A DNA stretch of 64,000 bases from Palleniella intestinalis (GTDB taxonomy: Bacteria; Bacteroidota; Bacteroidia; Bacteroidales; Bacteroidaceae), in NCBI RefSeq assembly GCF_013166595.1, contig NZ_JABKKG010000006.1:124001-188000 (forward strand), given 5' to 3'. Below are positions 44,372 through 52,816 of the stretch, piece after piece. Position 1 is the stretch's first letter, and the number at the start of each line of letters is the position of its first letter. The position numbers and the translations under genes were made by a program. The notes under the pieces were generated by a model. It did no database searches. It had not been told where the DNA came from and worked only from the letters and a program-made list of their open reading frames with translations.

Positions 44372-44382
44372 AGTTCATTTTA

Positions 44383-46215
44383 TCAATAGCCGGGGTTCTG
44401 CCATCCGGCGCCATTGGTGATTGTCGCCAAATATGTCGTGGAGATAGGGCGCAGAGCATACTCAGGAGTGAAGAACTTAGCCAGGTCAGGGTGTGTCTCC
44501 TGCAGATAGTTGGCATCCTTGAACATACCGGTGCGCTTCAGGTCATAGAAACGGCTGTACTCGCCACACAACTCCCTGCCACGCTCGTCAAGCACAGTGC
44601 GTACAGAGGCAGTGCCTGAGAGGGCGTTTGCCCCTGCTCTTGTGCGCACCTTGTTAATATACGCCATCGCACCACTGCCACCGTTGAGATAAATGTCAAG
44701 CTCGGCAGCGATAAGGTAAACCTCAGCCATGCGCATGATGAACGTAGCATTCAGGTTTGCGAAACGGTTCTTGCTCTCGTTAACAACATAGATGTTGCTG
44801 GAGTTGTGCTTGCTCAATGAAGGATAGAAGTAACGCCAGTGGTTCTCTGCATTGCCGGAAGTCATGATTACGTTACGGTCGGCGTCACTGTACACCTTCT
44901 TATAGTCCACAAGCAGATAAGAAGCATTGGCAGCATTGGCAACCTCCGATGCGTAACCGGCATCCTGCGGCATGACAAACTTAATGGCAAGGTCACCGAT
45001 AGCCTTGGAATTCTGTGTCTTGTCAAGGATGTTCTCCTGGAATTTCAGGGTCTTTCCTACGACAGAAGCGTCCTTGCCATAAGTCTTTGCGTCGCCGTCC
45101 GTCCATGTGTAGTCACGGTTGCAGTTCCACTCTGTGACAAAGGATTTGTGGAAACGCGGGTCAAGTGAGCCGTCTTCCTGCACGAAAAGGTTGAGCAGAT
45201 GCCGGGTAGGCATGAAGCTGCCTGTCTGTCCGCCTTCCCATGTCTGTCGCGCCTGTGGATTGTCCTGACGCGCAGCGAAATGGTTGATGGCAGCGAGGAA
45301 CATCTCATCATTGCGGTTACACTTCTGCGCACCGTTGGATGAGCCATGGCCGTCGCTTCCGGAATACCAGCGATGCTTCCACAAAGCCTCCTTGTTCTCC
45401 CAGCTGTTGTCCTGCTTGAAGACATCCTCAAAGTTGGAATACATGTATGCTCCATACTGCGAACCGCCATTCTCACAGTCGGTTATAAGAGCCTTTGCTG
45501 CGTCCATACCCTTCTGCAGGAACTCCGTAGAACCATACTCGTAAGTCTGAAGGCAAGCCTTTGCGAGGAATCCCAATGCCGATTTCTTTGTGGGAGTCGT
45601 GCAAGTTGCGTCGGTTCCCTTGTCAAGATATTGCGTAGCGAACTCAAGGTCAGGGATAATCACCTCCTTATATATTGTCAATGGGTCAGTGCGCTCAGGC
45701 GCATAGTTAGGCACGCCAAGGTCAGTGACCTTCACCACTCCGCCAAACTGCTCCACAGCATTGAAATAGTAAACAGCGCGCATGAAGCGAGCCTGTGCTA
45801 TGCTGTTGTTGCGCTTTGCCTCGGAAATAGGCGGATTGGCAGCATAAGCGATGGCAGTGTTGCAGCTTCCGATACCGTCATAAATAGCATTCCAGATAGT
45901 GTTTGTGTATGTCGTGTTAGCACTCGCACCGCCAAAGAACCAGAAATACTGTGTGTTGCTGTTGCCGTCATTGGCCTTTGTTGTCCAAAGGTCTGTGTCA
46001 GCCTCTGTCAACTGCATGTAGCCGTCAGTGCCGTAGAGGACACGCTCCGCGCCGAAATAAATCTGGTTAAGGATAGCCTGATAGCCGTCCTCTGTCATGG
46101 TCACAGTGTCGAAGGTGAAGCCTCCCGGGTTCTTCTCGTCCAAGGAGCAAGAGCTGAGAAGTGCCAATGATGATAATGCGAAGACTCCTGTTATCTGCTT
46201 TATGTATCTTTTCAT
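44383..46215 (-). CDS. RagB/SusD family nutrient-binding lipoprotein (SusD-4)
   Basis: 610 residues, lipobox Cys23 (LALLSSC) followed by SLDEKNPGGFTFDTV. TPR-like helices (NSIAQARFMRAVYYFNAVEQ) and the SusD C-terminal block (RTVLDERGRELCGEYSRFYD) are clear. Larger than SusD-1 to -3, with long loops. It begins 12 nt after the susC-4 stop and is convergent with the GH36 operon. Both may serve one substrate, but no shared promoter shows this. Confidence 0.93.
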   Translation of the reverse strand: MKRYIKQITGVFALSSLALLSSCSLDEKNPGGFTFDTVTMTEDGYQAILNQIYFGAERVLYGTDGYMQLTEADTDLWTTKANDGNSNTQYFWFFGGASANTTYTNTIWNAIYDGIGSCNTAIAYAANPPISEAKRNNSIAQARFMRAVYYFNAVEQFGGVVKVTDLGVPNYAPERTDPLTIYKEVIIPDLEFATQYLDKGTDATCTTPTKKSALGFLAKACLQTYEYGSTEFLQKGMDAAKALITDCENGGSQYGAYMYSNFEDVFKQDNSWENKEALWKHRWYSGSDGHGSSNGAQKCNRNDEMFLAAINHFAARQDNPQARQTWEGGQTGSFMPTRHLLNLFVQEDGSLDPRFHKSFVTEWNCNRDYTWTDGDAKTYGKDASVVGKTLKFQENILDKTQNSKAIGDLAIKFVMPQDAGYASEVANAANASYLLVDYKKVYSDADRNVIMTSGNAENHWRYFYPSLSKHNSSNIYVVNESKNRFANLNATFIMRMAEVYLIAAELDIYLNGGSGAMAYINKVRTRAGANALSGTASVRTVLDERGRELCGEYSRFYDLKRTGMFKDANYLQETHPDLAKFFTPEYALRPISTTYLATITNGAGWQNPGY

Positions 46216-46227
46216 AAGTCTGTTTCG

Positions 46228-49200
46228 TTAGAAGGTTAGGTTGATGCCGATGACATACTGCTTGTAGGTCGGGAAGCTGTCAGCTCCGCCGGTCTCAGGG
46301 TCAGTGTCGTTAAGGCGTGAGTCCATTGAGAAGATGAACGGATTGTAGGTTGTGAAGTAGACGCGGCAGTTCTCTATCAATGCCTTGCGTGTCCAGCTCT
46401 TTGGCAATGTGTAGCCGAGAGTGATGTTCTTTATCTTGATGAAAGAGCCGTCAACGACACGGAGTGAAGAGTAGACAGTGGCCTGCTTGCCTCCTGTACC
46501 CGGGCGTGGATAGAACGCTCCCTGATTGTCCTCTGTCCAATAGTCGACGCCTGACGGCTGGTTCTTTGTCAGACTGTTGTCTGCCGTATAGTAGCCGAGC
46601 ATGCTGCTCTCTATGGTCTGGCCGAAACGTCCCATGGCATAGATTGTCAGGTCAAGGTTCTTGTAAGTAAAGGTGTTGTTCAGACCGAGAATCCAGTTAG
46701 GGTTTCTGTGACCGAGAATGCGGCGATCGTCCTCGCCATACTTGTGCACACCATTGTCAGAAACACCTTTAGCATCAAACTTCTCGTTTGTCTCAACCTT
46801 TATGAAGCCCGGCTCCACGCCATAAGCGTCAAGCGTAGCCTTGTCAGTGTCAGTGCCCCAGATTCCTGCATATTTGTATCCATAGACAGCCTTTATCGGT
46901 GAGCCGACGAACAGGTTCTCAGCGATGAGGTCGCCGTCAGGGAGTTCCTCTATCCTTTCTTTCTGCCATGTTCCGGTGAGAGATGTGTTCCAAGAGAAGT
47001 CCTTTGTCCTTATGTTACGGCTGTTGATAGTAAACTCAACGCCGTGGTTGCTTGTCTTGGCAAGGTTCTGCCATACCTTCAATGGTGAGCCCCAGCCGGT
47101 GATGCCTGTAGTGCTCGGCATCTGTCGTGCGAAGAGCAGGCCACGAGTCTTTGTGCTGAACCACTCGACAGAGCCGTCGATGCGGCTGTTAAGGACAGAG
47201 AAATCCAGACCGATGTTCCAGTTGTAGGACTTCTCCCATGTGAGGTCAGGACTTGCGTAAGTGCCTGTGTACTGGTAGAAAGGCACGATTTTGCCGTCCA
47301 CTGTCACGCCGGAACTGCTGTAAGCGTAAGGCTGTGACTGTGTGCCGTAAGCGCCGATGCCGCCGGAGTTGCCTGTGATACCCCAACCGATGCGCACCTT
47401 CAGGTTGTCAAGCCAACTGCTCATGCCTCCCATGAACGCCTCGTCAGAGATGCGCCATGCCACGGCAGCTGCCGGGAAACTCTCCCATTTGTTGCCTTCG
47501 GAAAGCCATGAGACACCGTCCCAACGGTTGGAGGCTGTGAAGAGATAGCGTCCTTTGTAAGAATAGTTGAAGCGTACGGCATAAGACATCTTCTGAGTCT
47601 GTGTGTACTCAGACTTGATGTACTGTGATGTTGCAGCGTTCAGGCGGTGGAAAAGCCATTGGTCCATTGTCTGTCCGGAACCGCCGGCAGTTGTCGGCTC
47701 GCTCTGTGACTCTGACCATGATGTGATGAACGTGCCACCGATGCTATGGTCCTTTGCTATGGTCGTGTTGTATGCGAACACATTCTCCCATGTATAGCTC
47801 CAGCTGTCGTTGAACACCTTCTCGGCATGAGGCGTTCCCGCGTATGTAGGGCGGTTGGCATTACAGAGCGCCCCCCAATAGAGTCCCTGGCGAGCGTGGG
47901 ATGTGGAGCCTGAAATCTGGCTTCGTATGCTCATCCCCTTGAACGGAGTAAGCTCAAGGAAACCGGTGGCATTCACGTAAGTAGTGTGGGTCTCGTTGGC
48001 ATACTGGTTAGGGATGAAGTCGCCAAGCGGAGAATATTGTCCGTTGATATACTCTGAAACGATGTTTCCCTCAGCATCGTAAGCATCGCCGAGAGGGAAC
48101 GCAGTGAGCGCGCGGGTGAATGTGTTCTTCACGCCACGGTCATGGTTAGAGTAAGTAAGGTTGGATGTGAAACCAACTTTTGCCCACTTGTTTATCTCCT
48201 GATCGACATTCAGGCGCAGAGCATACTTGTCGCGCTGCTCGTTGGAAAGCAGGCCCTTATCCTTGGAATAGATAGCGGAAGCATAGATTTTCGTCTTGTC
48301 TGTGCCGCCTGTTACTGACAAGCTGTATTTCTGCGTGGTAGCCTTGTTGCCAGAAACAAGGTCCACCCAATCAATCCACTTGCCTGCATTGTAAGCGTCA
48401 AGATAGTCCTGATTGCCGAACAGCGTAGCCATGTCGGCAGCATAGTTGCCGTGCTCATATTTGTAAGCCTCCTGATGATAGTTCACCCACTCATCGCCGG
48501 TCATGCTGTTCTCATAGTTTGGGGCACCGCTCCAACCATAGTAAGCATCAAAATTGACACGCACCTTGCCTGTCTGTCCGCGCTTTGTGGTGATGATAAC
48601 CACACCGTTGGCACCGGCAGAACCGTAGATAGCCGTTGAAGAGGCATCCTTCAGCACGTCAATAGTCTCGATGTCCGAAGGGTTCACCTCGGAATAGCTT
48701 CCCGGAATGCCGTCGATGATGAACAGCGGCTCGTTGCTTCCGTATATGGAGCGTGTGCCACGGAGCAGGATTTCCGGCTCATCGCCAATCTGTCCGGAAC
48801 CTTTCACGATGTCCATACCGGCAACCTTTCCCTGCAAAGCCTCCATGGCATTGCTTGTAGGAGCGATGACGATGTCCTCGTTCTTTATGGATGCCACGGC
48901 ACCGGTGACATCGCGCTTCTTCACCGTGCCGTAGCCGATGACCACCACCTCGTCCATCACCTGCGAGTCGGGAGCAAGCTGCACCTTCATTCCGTTGTGC
49001 GCCTTCACGGTCTGCGTGATGTATCCCACGTAGGAGATTTCGATTGTCGCACCGTCAGAAGCGTTCACTGAGAAGTTGCCGTCAAGGTCTGTGATGGCGG
49101 CAGCCTGTGAGTTCTTCACCTTGATTGTCACTCCAATCATCGGTTCGCCTGCCTCGTCGACAACAGTGCCCTTGATTGCATTCTGCCGCGCCTGCACAAA

Positions 49201-49311
49201 AGTGTTCACACTGCCACCGGCAAGTGCCGACAGAGGTGACATCGTTGCTGCAAAACCGGCTACCAACATAGCTTTCATAGCTTTGTTGACAAAAGTTTTC
49301 TTCTTTTGCAT
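46228..49311 (-). CDS. SusC/RagA family TonB-linked outer membrane protein (SusC-4)
   Basis: 1027 residues from the start at 49311 (MQKKKTFVNKAMKAMLVAGF), chosen because the 14 residues above it are not signal-like. Its signal peptide is unlike that of SusC-1 to -3. Regulatory-like beta domain about 45-115 (KGTVVDEAGEPMIGVTIKVK), TonB box (MDEVVVIGYG), plug (ILLRGTRSIYG, LFIIDGIPGS, VLKDASSTAIYGSAGANGVV) and barrel ending IGINLTF. With SusD-4 it makes one TonB-powered import unit. No enzyme lies in the same operon. Confidence 0.95.
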   Translation of the reverse strand: MQKKKTFVNKAMKAMLVAGFAATMSPLSALAGGSVNTFVQARQNAIKGTVVDEAGEPMIGVTIKVKNSQAAAITDLDGNFSVNASDGATIEISYVGYITQTVKAHNGMKVQLAPDSQVMDEVVVIGYGTVKKRDVTGAVASIKNEDIVIAPTSNAMEALQGKVAGMDIVKGSGQIGDEPEILLRGTRSIYGSNEPLFIIDGIPGSYSEVNPSDIETIDVLKDASSTAIYGSAGANGVVIITTKRGQTGKVRVNFDAYYGWSGAPNYENSMTGDEWVNYHQEAYKYEHGNYAADMATLFGNQDYLDAYNAGKWIDWVDLVSGNKATTQKYSLSVTGGTDKTKIYASAIYSKDKGLLSNEQRDKYALRLNVDQEINKWAKVGFTSNLTYSNHDRGVKNTFTRALTAFPLGDAYDAEGNIVSEYINGQYSPLGDFIPNQYANETHTTYVNATGFLELTPFKGMSIRSQISGSTSHARQGLYWGALCNANRPTYAGTPHAEKVFNDSWSYTWENVFAYNTTIAKDHSIGGTFITSWSESQSEPTTAGGSGQTMDQWLFHRLNAATSQYIKSEYTQTQKMSYAVRFNYSYKGRYLFTASNRWDGVSWLSEGNKWESFPAAAVAWRISDEAFMGGMSSWLDNLKVRIGWGITGNSGGIGAYGTQSQPYAYSSSGVTVDGKIVPFYQYTGTYASPDLTWEKSYNWNIGLDFSVLNSRIDGSVEWFSTKTRGLLFARQMPSTTGITGWGSPLKVWQNLAKTSNHGVEFTINSRNIRTKDFSWNTSLTGTWQKERIEELPDGDLIAENLFVGSPIKAVYGYKYAGIWGTDTDKATLDAYGVEPGFIKVETNEKFDAKGVSDNGVHKYGEDDRRILGHRNPNWILGLNNTFTYKNLDLTIYAMGRFGQTIESSMLGYYTADNSLTKNQPSGVDYWTEDNQGAFYPRPGTGGKQATVYSSLRVVDGSFIKIKNITLGYTLPKSWTRKALIENCRVYFTTYNPFIFSMDSRLNDTDPETGGADSFPTYKQYVIGINLTF

Positions 49312-49376
49312 AAATGTTAAGTTAGTTCTAATAAAAATGTGACTTGTATGCACATGTAACTAAAGATTATGTGGCG

Positions 49377-49384
49377 CAAATTTA
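49377..49384 (-). promoter_or_regulatory. Likely -7 box of susC-4
   Basis: TAAATTTG on the minus strand fits TAnnTTTG, about 66 nt before the susC-4 start. Confidence 0.45.
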
Positions 49385-49706
49385 GCAAAATAAATATATA
49401 ATGGTAGTATCTACACTATCCAATTAACACATTTTACCCCCCCCGATAATTTTTAACAGTATTAAACACAAAGAAAGAAAAAATATATAAAAAGTGCTGT
49501 GCTATATTGAATGCTTGTATCATCTACATTTTACATGTTCCGGACACAACCACAGGCATTATCCTTCACTCTCTACTGCATTGCCCTATATTGCCGCCGG
49601 AGTCCGCCACAAGGTTTGCGGCGGTGATGTGCTGCCTTTGCAATTGTGAGTCACATCATTTTGCAAACACCGGCAAAACCACACATACGGCGAAAGGTCG
49701 TGAGTG

Positions 49707-49794
49707 ACAAAATGAAAGCCTACCTTTTGCATGATGAAAGGTAACGATTGGCTTGGCAAAAGGTAACGATTCACAATGCAAAGTGTTACCTTTA
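49707..49794. repeat. Four-unit 22-nt array (array 4)
   Basis: Cores at 49718 (GCCTACC), 49740 (GGTAAC), 49762 (GGTAAC) and about 49784 (GTTACC) keep a 22-nt step. The unit pattern is GCAAAAGGTAACGATT. It lies in the divergent gap between susC-4 and the FMN riboswitch. Confidence 0.8.
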
Positions 49795-50070
49795 GTTATG
49801 TTAACCGTATTTTAATATTCATTAAGTTTTTAGCTTACACAAAACACAAATACACATATCATTTTGAAAGCAATAACACAAGTTTTGCTTACACATTTCC
49901 AAAAGAGGATTACAGGACTAACAATGTTGAGGCGGACAACCTTGGACTGCCCCGAAAATAGCATCATATAATAATGTACGGTTGCACCTCCGCATGCCCG
50001 AATATCGTCTTTTTTATTGCCCTTACCACGATTTTTTTGCAATAGATAATGGAAAATACATTTTTTTTTA

Positions 50071-50078
50071 TAACTTTG
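50071..50078 (+). promoter_or_regulatory. Likely -7 box ahead of the FMN riboswitch
   Basis: TAACTTTG fits TAnnTTTG, about 78 nt before the riboswitch begins. The nearest upstream TTTG (50036) is 31 nt away, farther than usual. Confidence 0.55.
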
Positions 50079-50156
50079 CAGCCGGAAAAACGAAGACAAG
50101 GCAACAGGAGGATGCTCATGACTGCCAAGACTGAGTTTGCCACAACATAAAAGAAA

Positions 50157-50331
50157 AATCTTCAGGGCAGGGTGTAATTCCCGATCGGCGGTAAAGTCCG
50201 CGAGCCTGAAACGCTTCACGCAACGCCATAGGACATAACGGAAAATGGCAATGCGGAGGGCGTGGAAGGCAGAACCGTTGAAGCGAAAGTCGCCATTACG
50301 GTACCGACAGTAAAGTCTGGATGAAAGAAGA
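50157..50331 (+). promoter_or_regulatory. FMN riboswitch (RFN element)
   Basis: The conserved FMN aptamer words are in order: TTCAGGGCAGGGTG (50161-50174), AATTCCCGATCGGCGGTAAA, GTCCGCGAGC, then after a variable arm ACCGACAGTAAAGTCTGGAT and the closing GAAAGAAG (50324-50330). CTTC/GAAG forms the base of P1. The start codon of the downstream receptor is only 6 nt beyond it, in an A/G-rich tract, so FMN binding probably blocks translation initiation rather than transcription. This is a clear RFN element; the mode of control is inference. Confidence 0.95.
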
Positions 50332-50336
50332 AAAGA

Positions 50337-52703
50337 ATGAAAAAATCTGTTTTATCGCTGGGCATTATCATGTCCACACACCTCGCCTACGCCGGTGGCG
50401 TAAGCGAGAAGGATGCCGGCAAGTCCGGCTCTGTCAGTCCGACGGAACTTTCCGACACGACAATCACACTTCAGGAGGTTTCCATCCGTGGCAATTTCTG
50501 CAACGAGAGGGAAACGCCGCTTAACCTTACAACAATCACTCCGCAGGACATACGCCTGCACTTTACGTCTCCCAACTATGTGGAGATGCTCAACGGTGTG
50601 CCGGGAGTCTATGCCACAGCCTCCACGGGCAGCTATGGCGATGCGTCGCTTAACATGCGCGGATTCAAGCAGGACAACATCTCCATAATGCTTAACGGCA
50701 TCCCTATCCAGGGACTTACCTCGGGCAGCATGTACTGGAGCAACTGGATGGGCTTGGCGGAGGCGACCTATTCCGTGCAGGTGCAGAAGGGCATGGGTGG
50801 CTCGATGCTTGCCGATTGTGCCATGGGCGGTATGGTGAACATCATCACAAAGACCGGTAACGGTCTGCCTAACGGCTCGTTTGCCCTCTCCGTCACTGAC
50901 GAGGGGCTTACGAAAGGTGTGCTGAACTACTCTACCGGGACATTGCGTCATGGGTGGAACATCGATGCGATGGTGTCGTACACTCGCGGACATGGCTTCG
51001 TGGAGTGCTCGGATGTAAGCACTTTCTCCTATATGCTGAGTGTCAGCAAACTGCTCGGTGCTCACAACACACTCATCTTCACGGCACTCGGTTCGCCGGA
51101 GACGCACGACCAGCGCAACACGGAGCTTTCCGCTGCGGAGGTGGAAAAGTATGGGCGCGGCTACTCAAAGAACTGGGGTTGGCTCAACGGGGAGAAGTAT
51201 TCCATAGGCAGAAACCATTATTTCAAGCCGTATTTCACCCTTCAGCATATCCTTGACGGTGAGCGTTTCTCCATGAAAAACTCCGTGTACGTTGCCATAG
51301 CCAACGGCGGCGGACGCTCCACCTACGGACAGAAAGGCAGCATTCCGATAATAAGCCACCAGACAACTGACGGGCATATCGACTTTGATGCCGTACAGGC
51401 GGAGAACCGTGCGTCGGCGGATGGTTCGCAGAACATCATGCTGGACTATCTTTCGGGACACACTCAGGCGGGTGCGATAGCATCGGCGGAGTATCTTGTC
51501 ACTAAGGAAATGAAGGTGCTTGGTGGCGTCCAGTACCAATATTACGACACATGGTCGAAGATGAAGGTGCTTGACCTTCTCGGCGGAAACCATTGGTATG
51601 ACACCACTTCCAAGCAAAATGTCGGTGTGGGTGACTACACCGGAGCGCGTTACGGCAGGACCACGCACCATGCTTCGGGGTACATTCAGGGGCAGTATGC
51701 CACGGAGCGCCTGACCGCAAACATCGGTGCGTCGCTGTTCAGCGGTACATACAGCCGTCATAATGACATCACCGGCGAGCGCAGCCGTTGGGCTCACGGC
51801 TTCGGAGGAGGAGTGAGGGGCGGTGTGCTCTACCATATTCTGAAAGGGGATGCCGGCGGAAACCGTGATTTGTCGGTGTATCTTAACGGCGGTTACAACT
51901 CACGCCTGCCGTATGCCGGTGTGTATCTTGCATCAAGCGACCTGTCTATCACCAACGACATTGTCAATGAAAAGAACCTCCTTGGCGAGCTTGGAGTGCG
52001 CGCCTCATGGCAGGGCGGTGGTGCGGAACTGTCGGGATACATTGCTTCATGGCGTGACAAGACGCTGACAGTGAACATCACCAAGCGTGCCGACGAGGCT
52101 GCCGAGAAGTACAACATAACAGGCTTGAACGCCCTGCACCGTGGCATTGAACTTGCCGTGCATCAGCGACTGCTGCCTTGGCTGCGTGCGAAAGCGTTCT
52201 TCTCCACAGCCTCATGGCGCTGGAAGAGTGACGGCAAGGGCGTGACTTACGACTCTTTCAGTGGAGAAACATTGAAGGAATACAAGATTTACTGCAACAA
52301 TCTGCATGTCGGCGATGCACCGCAGACGCAGGCAGGTCTTACCCTTGACGGCAGGATTCCTCTGTCAGCAGCCTTGGGAAGCAAGGCGGGCGCATTGTAT
52401 TTCAATGCCGGTTGGCAGCTGAATGCGCGGATGTATGCTGATTTTGAGCCATCATCACGCACAGACGAGGATGCTCCTGACGCCTACCGTCTGCCGTCCT
52501 ACAGTCTTGTGGACGCCACCGTCGGCTGGGAAGGAAGCGTAAGCAAAGGTCTGCGCCTGAACCTTTTCGCTTGTTGCAGGAATCTGTTTGATGCGCATTA
52601 CATTGAGCGCGGCATCGACGGAACGACACACGACCTTGAGTCGTTCCGCGGATATTGGGGCGCACCGCGACAGTTCAGCTTCGGCATGCGCCTTGCATTT
52701 TAG
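50337..52703 (+). CDS. TonB-dependent receptor under FMN riboswitch, predicted flavin importer
   Basis: 788 residues: signal peptide (MKKSVLSLGIIMSTHLAYAG), TonB-box-like stretch about 45-55 (TITLQEVSIRG), plug about 60-175 (LNMRGFKQDNISIMLNGIPI ... GSMLADCAMGGMVNIIT), and a barrel ending in Phe (APRQFSFGMRLAF). There is no SusC-type N-terminal domain and no SusD partner. The only gene under an FMN riboswitch here is this receptor, so it should be made when flavin is short; import of riboflavin, FMN or a flavin precursor across the outer membrane is the obvious prediction. A terminator hairpin follows, so it is monocistronic. Confidence 0.87.
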   Translation: MKKSVLSLGIIMSTHLAYAGGVSEKDAGKSGSVSPTELSDTTITLQEVSIRGNFCNERETPLNLTTITPQDIRLHFTSPNYVEMLNGVPGVYATASTGSYGDASLNMRGFKQDNISIMLNGIPIQGLTSGSMYWSNWMGLAEATYSVQVQKGMGGSMLADCAMGGMVNIITKTGNGLPNGSFALSVTDEGLTKGVLNYSTGTLRHGWNIDAMVSYTRGHGFVECSDVSTFSYMLSVSKLLGAHNTLIFTALGSPETHDQRNTELSAAEVEKYGRGYSKNWGWLNGEKYSIGRNHYFKPYFTLQHILDGERFSMKNSVYVAIANGGGRSTYGQKGSIPIISHQTTDGHIDFDAVQAENRASADGSQNIMLDYLSGHTQAGAIASAEYLVTKEMKVLGGVQYQYYDTWSKMKVLDLLGGNHWYDTTSKQNVGVGDYTGARYGRTTHHASGYIQGQYATERLTANIGASLFSGTYSRHNDITGERSRWAHGFGGGVRGGVLYHILKGDAGGNRDLSVYLNGGYNSRLPYAGVYLASSDLSITNDIVNEKNLLGELGVRASWQGGGAELSGYIASWRDKTLTVNITKRADEAAEKYNITGLNALHRGIELAVHQRLLPWLRAKAFFSTASWRWKSDGKGVTYDSFSGETLKEYKIYCNNLHVGDAPQTQAGLTLDGRIPLSAALGSKAGALYFNAGWQLNARMYADFEPSSRTDEDAPDAYRLPSYSLVDATVGWEGSVSKGLRLNLFACCRNLFDAHYIERGIDGTTHDLESFRGYWGAPRQFSFGMRLAF

Positions 52704-52752
52704 AGTTGTTGTTTGGAGAAATATACAAAAATCGGTAAACGGTAAAACCAAA

Positions 52753-52782
52753 AATGCCGTGGGCTTATCAAGTCCACGGCAT
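52753..52782 (+). terminator. Terminator of the riboswitch-controlled receptor
   Basis: AATGCCGTGG-CTT / AAG-CCACGGCATT, a strong stem about 50 nt past the stop codon, between two convergent genes. Confidence 0.8.
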
Positions 52783-52816
52783 TGTCATTAATGTGTTTTC
52801 TGAAATATATTAGATA

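Noticed and set aside
45346..46170. Open frame of 274 codons on the plus strand
   Set aside because: Antisense to susD-4; composition is that of a complementary-strand shadow.
49830..50219. Minus-strand frame of 129 codons
   Set aside because: It runs through the riboswitch and its promoter, with no coding signature.
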